NCBI GenBank assembly: GCA_028697715.1 | Contig: JAQVDS010000015.1 | Coordinates: 1 to 63,208 of the forward strand | From: Acidithiobacillus sp. | GTDB lineage: Bacteria; Pseudomonadota; Gammaproteobacteria; Acidithiobacillales; Acidithiobacillaceae | DNA length: 63,208 nt | Reading direction: 5' to 3' | In this document: piece after piece, positions 1 to 8,009 of the stretch | How positions within the stretch are numbered: the stretch's first letter is position 1 | How the letters are laid out: the number at the start of each line of letters is the position of its first letter | Position numbers and translations under genes: made by a program | The notes under the pieces: model-generated | What the model saw: only the letters and a program-made list of their open reading frames with translations | Database searches by the model: none | Told to the model about the DNA's origin: nothing

Positions 1-2
1 AC

Positions 3-383
3 CTGCGCCAGGCGATGGCGCGGGGGCAGAAAGTGGATGTGGGAATTGCCCAGGTGGACACGGAAAACTTTGCCGCTTATGGGTTGAGCCCCGCCAATGC
101 CTTTGACGCCTGCACCAATCTTCGGGTGGGGGGGCAGATTCTGGCTGCTGACTACTTTAAGGCGGCCAGGAAATTAGGTCCTGGGCAAACAGCCCTTTAT
201 CATGCCTTTGAAGCATACAACTCTGGGCGGCTCTGGGGGGATTCTGGGTATGCCAACCAGATTTTGAACGCAGCGGGGATGCCCGTACAGGTCACGGGAA
301 AGGGCGGACTGACATACCGCGCCCGACCGGCACTCCTAACATGGGCAGGTCAAAAAGTCGTTTCCTGGAAATTCTTGCGCTGA
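3..383 (+). CDS. VirB1-like lytic transglycosylase, C-terminal part
   Basis: The frame is open to the left window edge, so only the last 126 or so residues are present. The segment VGIAQVDTENFAAYGLSP followed by ALYHAFEAYNSG is typical of the soluble lytic transglycosylase fold of VirB1/TrbN-type proteins, which cut peptidoglycan so a conjugation channel can cross the periplasm. The catalytic Glu would lie upstream of the window and cannot be checked. A coupling-protein gene 5 kb downstream on the same strand fits a conjugation role. A phage-type muramidase is possible but less likely. Confidence 0.7.
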   Translation: MRQAMARGQKVDVGIAQVDTENFAAYGLSPANAFDACTNLRVGGQILAADYFKAARKLGPGQTALYHAFEAYNSGRLWGDSGYANQILNAAGMPVQVTGKGGLTYRARPALLTWAGQKVVSWKFLR

Positions 384-395
384 TGGAGAAACGGA

Positions 396-1112
396 ATGAT
401 CTGGCTTTTTGCGGGCAGTAGCATTACAAAGCTGGCACTGGTAGCTGGTGGCGTGGCGTTGTTGGCCGGGCCGTTAAACGGCAATCAGACCTGGGTAGCC
501 GGACAGAGCCGGTACATGCCACCAAAGGCTATCCGCTTGGCAAGTACGGCCAATGTGAACCGGCTGCACAGACTGCCAAACGGTGGGGTGGTAGTGGACT
601 TGGAATGCTGGCCGATGACGCCCAAGGCACAACAACGGCATCCGGTAGCAGCCTATCGCAAGGCGGCGATCCTGGCCGCAAAGAGGCGGCAATGGCTGGT
701 AGGCACTCCGGCAACCGACTTGGTACACAGTGTCGACCCTGCATATCGTGGAAAGCTCTATTCAGAGTTTTTGCGGCTGGACTTGGCCGGACGGATCGCG
801 CCCTTTGTCTCCGTCTATGAGATTCAGGCCCAAGGTCTTGAGCGCAATCCAGCGCGGTATGCGTGGTTCGTGCGGCAGGTGGCCGCCCAGGTTCATGCAG
901 GCAATCCGCGAGCATCGATTCTGGCAGGATTGAGTACCAATCCGGGCGGTCATGCCGTGTCATCGGCTGTATTGGTGCGGGACGTGGTCGAAACAAAGGG
1001 AGTGGTAAACGGGTATGAGATTAACATTCCCCAGGCGGGTCGCTCTTGTCCTTCCTGTGGAACGGCGCGGCCAGAGGTTGCGGCACAGCTATTGCGAAAA
1101 GAGTTGGGGTGA
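396..1112 (+). CDS. Membrane-anchored hypothetical protein, 238 aa
   Basis: I do not recognise the family. The first 28 residues form a hydrophobic segment that could be an uncleaved anchor or signal peptide. The rest looks soluble, with motifs such as VVVDLECWPMTP, SVYEIQAQGLE and a late CPSC pair. Alternating beta/alpha patterns (VVVDLE, ASILAGLSTNPG, VNGYEINIPQ) would suit a TIM-barrel-like enzyme, but that is a guess. It starts 12 nt after the transglycosylase stop and is probably co-transcribed with it, so a role in the same envelope or conjugation module is possible. Confidence 0.6.
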   Translation: MIWLFAGSSITKLALVAGGVALLAGPLNGNQTWVAGQSRYMPPKAIRLASTANVNRLHRLPNGGVVVDLECWPMTPKAQQRHPVAAYRKAAILAAKRRQWLVGTPATDLVHSVDPAYRGKLYSEFLRLDLAGRIAPFVSVYEIQAQGLERNPARYAWFVRQVAAQVHAGNPRASILAGLSTNPGGHAVSSAVLVRDVVETKGVVNGYEINIPQAGRSCPSCGTARPEVAAQLLRKELG

Positions 1113-1180
1113 TGACATGCCCCTTTCTTTGTGGGTTATACGGCAGAAGGTAGTATCGGAAATAGGAAAAGGAGAATGCA

Positions 1181-1435
1181 ATGTTTGGATTCGGTGAGCA
1201 CAATCAGGAAGCAATGCAGGCAACTTGCCCCTGCTGCCAGACGCAGATGCAGGACATGGGAGCGCACGGCATCCGCATGGGTGGTCTGACGGGCTTGGGC
1301 GGCGCGGCACTCGGCATGATCGGCGGACAACTGGCCGACGATGGTGAGGAAGCCTTTGAAAAGAAGCTCCAGGTGCAGGTCTTTGTCTGTCCTCAGTGTC
1401 ATGAAGTATCGCTCAAGTATCGGGGTGGCCTATGA
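1181..1435 (+). CDS. Small zinc-ribbon-like protein, 84 aa
   Basis: Two CxxC pairs (CPCC near residue 16 and CPQC near residue 73) flank a glycine-rich middle, GGLTGLGGAALGMIGG. The Cys pairs could bind one zinc ion, and the glycine-rich stretch could insert in or lie on a membrane. An AAAAGGAG-type ribosome site lies just upstream of the ATG. Its end overlaps the start of the next gene by 4 nt (ATGA), so the two are translationally coupled. Function unknown. Confidence 0.6.
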   Translation: MFGFGEHNQEAMQATCPCCQTQMQDMGAHGIRMGGLTGLGGAALGMIGGQLADDGEEAFEKKLQVQVFVCPQCHEVSLKYRGGL

Positions 1436-1650
1436 TCTGGTTACTTGCTGCGGTACTGATTCCGATTGCTGCCATTGCTATGCTGTTTTTCTCGATGGCG
1501 GACGACTTCTGGCAACTGATCCGTTTCAAGTTGGACCTGTCGCGCTTATTTGGCGATCTGATCCATGTGCTGGTGATTGTCGTCATTGGGTTTTTGGCTG
1601 AGGCGTTTGTGTTGTTTCATCTGGTGACGATATTTTTGGGGTATTCGTAA
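1432..1650 (+). CDS. Small membrane protein, 72 aa
   Basis: Two hydrophobic segments (residues about 1-24 and 42-70) with a short charged loop suggest an inner-membrane hairpin. The start codon overlaps the stop of the zinc-ribbon gene, so the two proteins are probably made together and may interact. No family is recognised. It is the last gene of the left plus-strand group before the transposase. Confidence 0.55.
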   Translation: MIWLLAAVLIPIAAIAMLFFSMADDFWQLIRFKLDLSRLFGDLIHVLVIVVIGFLAEAFVLFHLVTIFLGYS

Positions 1651-1668
1651 TCCGTGAGTGATATTGGC

Positions 1669-2999
1669 TTAAAACAACCCTTCCTCAATCATGGCTGTGA
1701 GGATTGATATATCCACACCATAGTTTTTCACGTCTTGTGTTGATTCTTCATCTTCTGTTGATCTTCGCAGAAACTGTGGAACCTCTAAATAATCATCTTC
1801 TAGGTTTGTGGCAAGTGAGTATCCAATAAACCGTTCAGCGACTTGTTTCCTTTGGAACTTTGGTCGTTTCTTCTCGGTCTTGAACGCGCCTTCTGAAAAC
1901 AGTATCTTGGCTCGCAACGCCTCAAACGAATAACCCCTGCCCAGTCGGTTCATCACTCGTATCAAGTTGTTCAACGACTCTGTGTAAGCATTGGTAACGG
2001 GGTGGTTGAAGTAGTTGCAAATATACGGTTCCCAGTTCATCCAGGCCCTAGCTAAGTCATTAAAGGCATCGCGGATCTCGGGCGTTAGGTTGTGAAGCCA
2101 GGTATTGAATAGTGATTTGGCTTGTTCTGGAGACTTTGCCTCATAGATGGCATAGAAGTCTTCTTTCTGCCGATAGGCTAATCCTATTTGTCTGTCAGGT
2201 CACGCTCACGCTTCAGGAGGACAAATCTATCGTGCATCAGCCCACGGCGCTGCTTGGGTGTTAACTGCTCTCTCAGGGACTTTCTGACCCTTTCCAAGCC
2301 ATCATTAGCCATCCTGACGACGTGAAATTTGTCGATCACGATCTGTGCGTCGGGAATAACTGTTTCAACGGCATCCCGGTAAGGTTTCCACATATCTATT
2401 GCAACGTAATGCACCTGGTCAAGCCCCTTGAGCTGACTCAGGTAGCGCGTCACTGTCGGCTTGTTCCGGTCTTTCAATATCTCAACAATAGTATTGTTCT
2501 TGATATTGCTGACTACACAGCGAGGCTTGATTAGGTGGATCTCGTCGATGCCCATCCACTGAGGAATTTCAAACCTAACGGTCTTTTCCAACTCGTTGAT
2601 GTAATCCCGGAAGATGGAGCGGACTGTACCTTCGACAATGCCAACCTCGTCTGCGATGCTGGTGAATGTGCGCGTGATGGCCTGCTTGCCGATCCATTCA
2701 ACGAGCCGCTTGGTCATCTTGCGCTTTTCGTCTACATCCGGCAGCGGCTCGTAAAATGTCTTATTGCAGCTTTGGCACTGGTAGCGGCGAGTGTCCACGT
2801 AGATTCCCACCCGTTTTCCGTGCATTGGCAAATCCTTGACAAGCTGCTCTCTCCGGCCAAATCCACGGATGTTTTCAGACTGACAGTGTGAACATTTCAA
2901 TGGATGCCGGGTAACGGTGGTGGCTATATGGTAATCATGCTCGTCTTCGGTGATCTGGCTGACCGTGTAAGACGACAAATTCAGGATGTTGGCGGGCAT
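1669..2999 (-). pseudogene. ISL3-family transposase, frameshifted
   Basis: The N-terminal 271 codons (2184-2999) carry the ISL3 features: a zinc-binding head with CSHC and CQSC pairs, a helix-turn-helix stretch (TSIADEVGIVEGTVRSIF), and the catalytic start WMGIDEIHL and VAIDMWKPY. They end at a stop at 2184. The missing middle (YRQKEDFYAIYEAKSPEQA) and the tail with TNAYTESLNNLIRVMN continue in another frame down to 1669. One base change near 2185-2195 would restore a protein of about 440 residues. I see no clear terminal inverted repeats. Either a dead insertion sequence or a sequencing error at one position. Confidence 0.85.
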
Positions 3000-3011
3000 T
3001 CAATGACTCTG

Positions 3012-3317
3012 TTACTGCTTGCCATAGGGATAGAGGTCTGGCTTTCCTGTTGCTTCGAGGCACTTTTTGCGCAGTTCGTGGTAACTCTTAAGAAGACTGG
3101 CATAATCCCGCTCCATACTCTTGATCTGTCCATAGAGCAGGTTTTCCATTGCTTCCTTCTCGCGCAACTGAGCGCGGGCTGCGTTTCGCTCTTTGACCAA
3201 ATCCCTCATCGCGTCGAGCAGATTGCCGGTATGTCGTGTCATCACATCCTGAATGAGGTCGCTGGCTGATTCGTTCAACCAACGGGCCAGGGCAGGAATA
3301 TCGTCCTTGTTTGGCAT
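3012..3317 (-). CDS. Coiled-coil hypothetical protein, 101 aa
   Basis: The chosen start (MPNKDDIPALARWLNES) has a strong AGGAAGG site 3 nt upstream. A second ATG at 3338 overlaps the stop of the upstream gene and adds seven residues. The middle (residues about 35-90) is rich in Arg, Glu, Ala and Leu with heptad spacing, as in a coiled coil. It is the last of a six-gene minus-strand operon, and its stop lies 12 nt before the transposase start. Function unknown. It could help oligomerise or scaffold products of the operon. Confidence 0.65.
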   Translation of the reverse strand: MPNKDDIPALARWLNESASDLIQDVMTRHTGNLLDAMRDLVKERNAARAQLREKEAMENLLYGQIKSMERDYASLLKSYHELRKKCLEATGKPDLYPYGKQ

Positions 3318-3331
3318 TGTCCTTCCTGGTT

Positions 3332-3628
3332 TCAGCATGGGGTTCTCCAGCTTGCGCCATCTGGATATTCACCAGGGCCATCATCAGGTTCGTAAACGTC
3401 CGACTCGCCCTCGATGTCGATGACATCAATGTTATCCACAAAGACAGTGGCGGGTTCTTGTTCCTCGCCAAAAATGAAAACTTCCTTCTTCTGGCTGATT
3501 GCCGCTGCGATAGCTTCCTCGATGTGTTGGCTAGCTGGGGCATCGCCAAATTTTTCGCACCAAGGTAGCTCGACAAATAACGAAAGCGAGACCTCGACTT
3601 TGAACTGTGACTTAATCGGCTTATCCAT
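3332..3628 (-). CDS. Acidic hypothetical protein, 98 aa
   Basis: The start MDKPIKSQF follows a GAGGAACG ribosome site. The sequence has a beta-rich N-terminal half (FKVEVSLSLFVELPW), a helix with HIEEAIAAAISQKK, then a strongly acidic C-terminus (IDIEGESDVYEPDDGPGE). No family is recognised. The acidic tail and small size would suit a DNA mimic or an antitoxin-type partner, but nothing proves this. It lies 13 nt downstream of the DUF2442 gene in the same operon. Confidence 0.65.
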   Translation of the reverse strand: MDKPIKSQFKVEVSLSLFVELPWCEKFGDAPASQHIEEAIAAAISQKKEVFIFGEEQEPATVFVDNIDVIDIEGESDVYEPDDGPGEYPDGASWRTPC

Positions 3629-3641
3629 TATCGTTCCTCGC

Positions 3642-3887
3642 TTAATGAGCGGCGATTTTGCGATACAACGCATCCGGGGCCAGATCTGCATCATTCGGCC
3701 AGCACACAGCACCAAATTCATCGACTCGCGCCTGGGCGAAGAACTCTGGGTCTTTCAGCGGCTCGAACATTGGCCCAAACAGCCGATCAGCAATACACAC
3801 CTCACCATAGGTGCCATCATCGAAAGTGACCGCGAGGGTGTATTCAGGCTTGGCTTCTACATTGGTTACTCGGCGCATAGCAATCAC
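3642..3887 (-). CDS. DUF2442 family protein, 81 aa
   Basis: The pattern RRVTNVEAKPEYTLAVTFDDG, then GPMFEPLKDPEFFAQ and CWPNDADLAPDALY, is the DUF2442 signature at its usual length. Family members are commonly found next to DUF4160 genes, as here, where the two overlap by 4 nt. The pair has been suspected of toxin-antitoxin-like behaviour, but as far as I know the biochemical role is unsettled. The tight overlap indicates coupled translation and a likely complex. Confidence 0.85.
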   Translation of the reverse strand: MIAMRRVTNVEAKPEYTLAVTFDDGTYGEVCIADRLFGPMFEPLKDPEFFAQARVDEFGAVCWPNDADLAPDALYRKIAAH

Positions 3888-4144
3888 TCCAATGGTTCAA
3901 TCTTGTTGAGTGGCTGATGCTGCTCAGCCAGTTTCCAGTCGTTCAGCAAGTCTTGTCTGTGTTCGACTGCCCACTCAATAACCAGTGCCTTAGCCCGTTT
4001 GGGCATCGAGCCTTCCATAATCTCCAGAGTCTCAATAGAGATAATGGCCTCATGCTCACCATAGTACGCATGGAAATGAGGCGGGTTGTGGTCGTCGTAG
4101 TACATTCGGATCAGGATGCCGAAGAATTCGCTAATGGTTGGCAT
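3884..4144 (-). CDS. DUF4160 family protein, 86 aa
   Basis: The opening MPTISEFFGILIRMYYDDH followed by NPPHFHAYYGEHEAIISIET is diagnostic for DUF4160. The His/Asp-rich stretch (DDHNPPHFHAYYGEH) could hold a metal, which would be compatible with a nuclease-like activity, though no activity is established. The end overlaps the DUF2442 start (ATGA). It sits third in the small-protein operon. Confidence 0.85.
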   Translation of the reverse strand: MPTISEFFGILIRMYYDDHNPPHFHAYYGEHEAIISIETLEIMEGSMPKRAKALVIEWAVEHRQDLLNDWKLAEQHQPLNKIEPLE

Positions 4145-4152
4145 ATATGCTC

Positions 4153-4479
4153 CTATACGCTTAATCCTGACAACACGATAGCTTGAATAGGGCGAGAGCT
4201 TAATTCTAACTCTCTAGCAAGCTGCTCTGGCGTGTAGAGTTGATTGGGCTTCCCTACGTTTTTATGGCTTGCACCATTCAGATAACCAGTCCAAACACCA
4301 ACCTCTCCACCAACCACACGGTAAGATGCCTTAACGCAGAAGCGAGTTGGTTTATTGAATTCAACGCGAAGATCAACATGCTTGGATTGCCAAACGCCGC
4401 CCTGAGAAGGATTCCAACCTCCTTCATCCAACATGCGGATCGCGGTTTCAACAATGGATTTGATTTTACCCTGATTCAT
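4153..4479 (-). CDS. Hypothetical protein, 108 aa
   Basis: The frame starts 6 nt after the preceding small gene and ends 8 nt before the DUF4160 gene, so it belongs to the same transcript. The N-terminal helix (IKSIVETAIRMLDEGGW) is followed by a beta-rich core (VDLRVEFNKPTRFCVKASYRV) and a C-terminal helix (TPEQLARELE). I do not recognise a family. Base composition is low in GC compared with the chromosomal core, suggesting transfer. Confidence 0.6.
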   Translation of the reverse strand: MNQGKIKSIVETAIRMLDEGGWNPSQGGVWQSKHVDLRVEFNKPTRFCVKASYRVVGGEVGVWTGYLNGASHKNVGKPNQLYTPEQLARELELSSRPIQAIVLSGLSV

Positions 4480-4485
4480 CTGTTG

Positions 4486-4638
4486 CTACCTAACCGAACA
4501 AATTTGCCCAACGTTGTAACCCAATTCACCAAAGTAATCACGGATAGCAGCGTAATCCGTAAAACCGTCAGAGGTTCTATAATTTGGACATTTCTTGGAA
4601 CACAAAACACCGTCCAATTCAATCTCAACAAAAATCAT
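4486..4638 (-). CDS. Small protein, 50 aa, first gene of the operon
   Basis: Read directly from the sequence: an ATG at 4636-4638 preceded by AGGTGAGG, 50 codons, and a TAG at 4486-4488. The product begins MIFVEIELDGVLCSKKCPNY and carries three Cys residues. It is the first coding frame after a good sigma70 promoter and is followed 6 nt later by the 108-aa gene. That position and the ribosome site make it credible despite its size. Function unknown. Its Cys residues could bind a metal. Confidence 0.6.
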   Translation of the reverse strand: MIFVEIELDGVLCSKKCPNYRTSDGFTDYAAIRDYFGELGYNVGQICSVR

Positions 4639-4671
4639 ACCTCACCTATCATCAATCACGTAATACGAAAG

Positions 4672-4700
4672 AGTATAACCATACAATAACAACAAATCAA
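4672..4700 (-). promoter_or_regulatory. Sigma70-type promoter of the small-protein operon
   Basis: On the minus strand TTGATT (4695-4700) and TATACT (4672-4677) are separated by exactly 17 nt. The start of transcription would fall about 27 nt before the 50-aa gene. The surrounding DNA is AT-rich. Confidence 0.7.
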
Positions 4701-4982
4701 CCACCAAATACGAATTAGTACGTTGTTTCTGAAAAGCGATTCAGGCACCAGATAAATCACCCGCTACGAATACCCTATTTTTGTAACCAGCGCGAGGCGA
4801 AGGGGGTGCGGTATGATGACCCTCACGTTGACGACTTCTGCCGCGTTCGTTTTCAGGCTGCGCTTGTTGCTTGTAAACAGTGTTTCTCTGCCGCTTTAAC
4901 TTATGTTAAAAATTTATGGTCTTACATCTTTCAAAGAAATCCTTTATGTTAGAGTTTCCTGATTAACAGATGAGGTGCAACC
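4701..4982. other. Intergenic region between divergent transcripts
   Basis: Together with the promoter at 4672-4700 this stretch separates the minus-strand operon from a short plus-strand gene. It is AT-rich at both ends with a GC-rich middle. I see no further reading frame, repeat or RNA that I can support. The plus-strand promoter is not obvious. Confidence 0.4.
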
Positions 4983-5141
4983 ATGTTTGAGGAATACGAA
5001 CAAGAGTTTGAAATGATCGCCCAGGTGCGATCCCTGGAAGAGGAAGGCCATTGCTTTGCCAATGTCACTGACGAGCAGATTCGGCAAGCCTTCGATGCTG
5101 GACGAGACCTGCGGGAGTTGACGATTCTCCGCGCTGCCTGA
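4983..5141 (+). CDS. Small acidic helical protein, 52 aa
   Basis: An ATG at 4983 is preceded by GAGGTG, opens a 52-codon frame and stops at 5139-5141. The product starts MFEEYEQEFEMIAQVRSLEEE and is predicted to be largely helical with many Glu residues. A hairpin typical of a terminator lies 22 nt after the stop. It is a stand-alone unit with ribosome site and terminator, which supports it as a real gene. Function unknown. Confidence 0.6.
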   Translation: MFEEYEQEFEMIAQVRSLEEEGHCFANVTDEQIRQAFDAGRDLRELTILRAA

Positions 5142-5163
5142 GCCGTGATTCACCCATCCAGAT

Positions 5164-5189
5164 AGCCCCTGCACTCGCGGGGGCTTTGT
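5164..5189. terminator. Rho-independent terminator
   Basis: AGCCCC (5164-5169) pairs with GGGGCT (5180-5185) around a 10-nt loop, followed by TTGTCTATT. It lies between the small acidic gene and the convergent acyl-carrier-like gene and may serve both. Confidence 0.65.
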
Positions 5190-5438
5190 CTATTCGGCCT
5201 CCCCCGCAAGATGATCGCCTACCATCCGCACTACATCTCCAACGGTTTGCAAATGGTGAATCTCTGCATCCTTCACCTGCATGACAAACTCGGCTTCCAG
5301 TGCCATCACCAATGCTGTGCAGTCCATCGAATCCAGCCCCAGGCTGTCCAGGGTGGTATAGTCTTTCAGGCGATCCGGGGTAATGCCAAATTCCTGTTCC
5401 AGCAAGCCGTAGACGCGAATTTTGTACGAAGGCAACAT
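5190..5438 (-). CDS. Acyl carrier protein-like protein, about 82 aa
   Basis: The motif LDSLGLDSMDC matches the phosphopantetheine attachment site of acyl carrier proteins, with Ser in GLDSMD as the likely carrier residue. Length and helical pattern (YGLLEQEFGI, ALVMALEAEF, VGDVVRMV) fit the family. I chose the ATG at 5438, after a GGGATCG site; a TTG at 5468 would add ten residues. No fatty-acid or polyketide genes are nearby. Instead it sits divergently upstream of the coupling-protein gene, an unusual place. It could supply acyl groups to an unknown partner or be a free-standing carrier. Confidence 0.75.
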   Translation of the reverse strand: MLPSYKIRVYGLLEQEFGITPDRLKDYTTLDSLGLDSMDCTALVMALEAEFVMQVKDAEIHHLQTVGDVVRMVGDHLAGEAE

Positions 5439-5581
5439 GGCGATCCCATTTTGTGATAATTGCAACAACCTTATGAATTATAACATAAATCTTCTTTTCT
5501 CGCATCTGAAAGCAGGAGCGTTCAGGTATCTCGCTGGTCAGCGGTCTATACCCAAAGAGCTTTTCTTATCAGGAGATTCCT

Positions 5582-7957
5582 GTGGCTAGAACCAAAGTAC
5601 CCACATTGCATCGGCCCAACTCCGAAGTGCTGGATTACAAAACCCAGAGACTGGCTCGCGGCGGCGGTCTCAAGACGACCCTGGGCGGCATTGCTGCGGG
5701 AGTGCTGGGTTTCACACTAGGCATTTCTTACGATGCCCGAGAGGTATTCCCAAGCTACACGTGGACGGATGACTTTATCCAGCAAGCCCATGCGTATTTG
5801 GCAGTGGATGGATGGCGGTTGTACAACCCGATCCCTTTTCTGCGGCCCATGGTGCTCAATCTGCACTACCCTGTGATCCATGAGGCATTTTACTATGCTG
5901 GACTCCCCGCCGTGACCCTGGGCGTATTGGTGGCGGGTATCCTGGGGTTCAAGCACAAGGACGCCAAGGAAGCAGTGATGAACAATCCGGTTCACGGCTC
6001 GGCCCATTGGGCCAGCCGAGCGGATGCGGAGAGAGCAGCATTGTTGCCGCCCCAAAAATACAAAACTCGGCAGGAAAGGATGGCATACAGCAAATGGCTC
6101 AAGCTGCGACAGCAGTCTTCCAATCAATGGAAACGGTGGTGGCAGAAGAATCATCCGGGGAAGCCGGTGCCAGAGCCAGTGATATTCAACAAGTTCTTTG
6201 AGAAGGATGCTGACGGCAGAGTAAAGGATTCCCCGCATGTCTGCTATGTTGGCGCTTTTGTGGAGAAAGGCAAGTCTACTCCCTTGCAACACACAGGAGC
6301 AGAACACATCCTCTGTTTTGCTCCGACTCGCTCTGGTAAAGGTGTGGGCCTGGTGCTGCCCACGTTGCTCGATGGCTGGATGGATTCGGTGGTCGTTCAT
6401 GACATCAAGGGAGAAAACTTCAATCTCACGGCTGGCTATCGGAAATCCCGTGGGCATTACATTCTGAAATTCTCGCCCGGTTCGACATCGGAAGAGGGGT
6501 GCCATTTCAACCCCTTGGATGCCGTGCGGGTGGGCACGCAATACGAAGTAAAGGACGTGCAGAACATCGCTACCATGATCGTTGACCCCGACGGCAAGGG
6601 CCTAAATGATCACTGGCAAAAAACGGGTTTTGCCTTGCTGACATCGGTGATACTCCACGTCCTCTACGCCATGCCGGACAAGACGTTGCGCGGTGTGGCG
6701 GCCTACCTGAACGATCCGACGCTGGAGAGCGTGGATGTGGCCTTTGAGCGCATGATGCAGACGGTACACGACCAGGACGACCAGTTCGGGTGGCTGGACG
6801 GCAACAATCAGCCTACCCAGGTACACCCGGTCATTGCGCAGTCGGCGCGGGAAATGCTGAACAAGGCGGACAATGAGAAGTCGGGCGTGATCTCGACCAT
6901 GATGAGCTTCTTGAGCCTCTACCGGGACCCCATCGTCGCCAAGTGGACAGAGAAGTCAGACTTCAAGATTACCGACTTGCAGGATGCCGATAAGCCGGTA
7001 TCGCTCTACCTGGTGACAAGCCCGGAGGACAAGGGACGCCTGAAACCGCTCATTCGCCTGATCCTGAACCAGATTGCCTCGCAATTCACCGCTGAGGAAC
7101 GGCTGGAGGCCAGAGACGGACGGATCGAGTGCAAGGGGAAACATCGCCTGCTGTTGTTGCTGGACGAGTTTCCATCACTTGGGAAAATGGATGTGTTCCA
7201 GGACTCCATCGCCTTTCTCGCTGGCTACAACGTCAAGCTCTATCTGATCACCCAGGACATTGCCCAACTGGAGGACGAAGGCCACGGTTACGGCAAGGCA
7301 GGAGCCAAGGCGATCATCGGCAACTGTCATGTGCGTGTCGCCTATGCTCCCAACCAGGTGGAAACTGCCAAGTGGATATCTGACATGCTGGGCACCCGGA
7401 CGGTAACGCTGGAAAACGACAACCAGAGTTTTGATGGCTCGCTTCTGGCCCAGCAAAAGGGGTACTCCACCAGCGTCAACTATCAGTCCCGCCCCTTGCT
7501 GACCGCTGATGAGGTCATGACGCTCCGGGGACCCGTGAAAGAGGGTAGCGCCATCAAGGCTCCAGGCGATATGCTGGTATTCTCGGCTGGATTCTCCCCG
7601 ATCTATGGACAGCAACTGTTGTACTTTCAGAATCCCGAATGGCTCTCTCGGGCGTCGATCCCGTGGCCGGACCGGTCGGATGAGCTGCCTGGAGCGAAGA
7701 AGGACTACGAGATCGTCTTTGGCCCCTCTGCCGGGGTGCTGGCCGTGCCGGAAATCAAGCCGAAAGAAGAGGCCCAGAAGCCGGGAGAGGCGGCTACCGG
7801 AGAGACGCCAATCGATAACTCGGCGCTGGATGCGGTGCTTGGGGAATTCAATCAGTCGTTGGGGGAACCGCAAGGCGATGCGCCCCAAGGAGAAGGCAAG
7901 TACGATGCGTCAGAGCGGGATGCTGACAGGGATCAGATTGGTGGGTTGGTGGGGTGA
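5582..7957 (+). CDS. Type IV coupling protein (TraG/VirD4 family)
   Basis: Begins with GTG after AGGAG. Two hydrophobic segments near the N-terminus (about residues 30-48 and 100-122) anchor it in the inner membrane. Walker A (APTRSGKG, near residue 247) and Walker B (LLLLLDEFPSLGK, near residue 523) identify the hexameric ATPase that brings relaxosome-bound DNA to a type IV secretion channel. At 791 residues it is longer than the smallest members because of a charged, low-complexity tail after about residue 720. No relaxase gene is visible in the window. It is convergent with the glycosylase gene of the restriction-modification operon. Confidence 0.93.
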   Translation: MARTKVPTLHRPNSEVLDYKTQRLARGGGLKTTLGGIAAGVLGFTLGISYDAREVFPSYTWTDDFIQQAHAYLAVDGWRLYNPIPFLRPMVLNLHYPVIHEAFYYAGLPAVTLGVLVAGILGFKHKDAKEAVMNNPVHGSAHWASRADAERAALLPPQKYKTRQERMAYSKWLKLRQQSSNQWKRWWQKNHPGKPVPEPVIFNKFFEKDADGRVKDSPHVCYVGAFVEKGKSTPLQHTGAEHILCFAPTRSGKGVGLVLPTLLDGWMDSVVVHDIKGENFNLTAGYRKSRGHYILKFSPGSTSEEGCHFNPLDAVRVGTQYEVKDVQNIATMIVDPDGKGLNDHWQKTGFALLTSVILHVLYAMPDKTLRGVAAYLNDPTLESVDVAFERMMQTVHDQDDQFGWLDGNNQPTQVHPVIAQSAREMLNKADNEKSGVISTMMSFLSLYRDPIVAKWTEKSDFKITDLQDADKPVSLYLVTSPEDKGRLKPLIRLILNQIASQFTAEERLEARDGRIECKGKHRLLLLLDEFPSLGKMDVFQDSIAFLAGYNVKLYLITQDIAQLEDEGHGYGKAGAKAIIGNCHVRVAYAPNQVETAKWISDMLGTRTVTLENDNQSFDGSLLAQQKGYSTSVNYQSRPLLTADEVMTLRGPVKEGSAIKAPGDMLVFSAGFSPIYGQQLLYFQNPEWLSRASIPWPDRSDELPGAKKDYEIVFGPSAGVLAVPEIKPKEEAQKPGEAATGETPIDNSALDAVLGEFNQSLGEPQGDAPQGEGKYDASERDADRDQIGGLVG

Positions 7958-8009
7958 TGAGCTAATGTGGCTTGATATGAGGATTGCCTCCCTCACAAAG
8001 ACCAACCGG

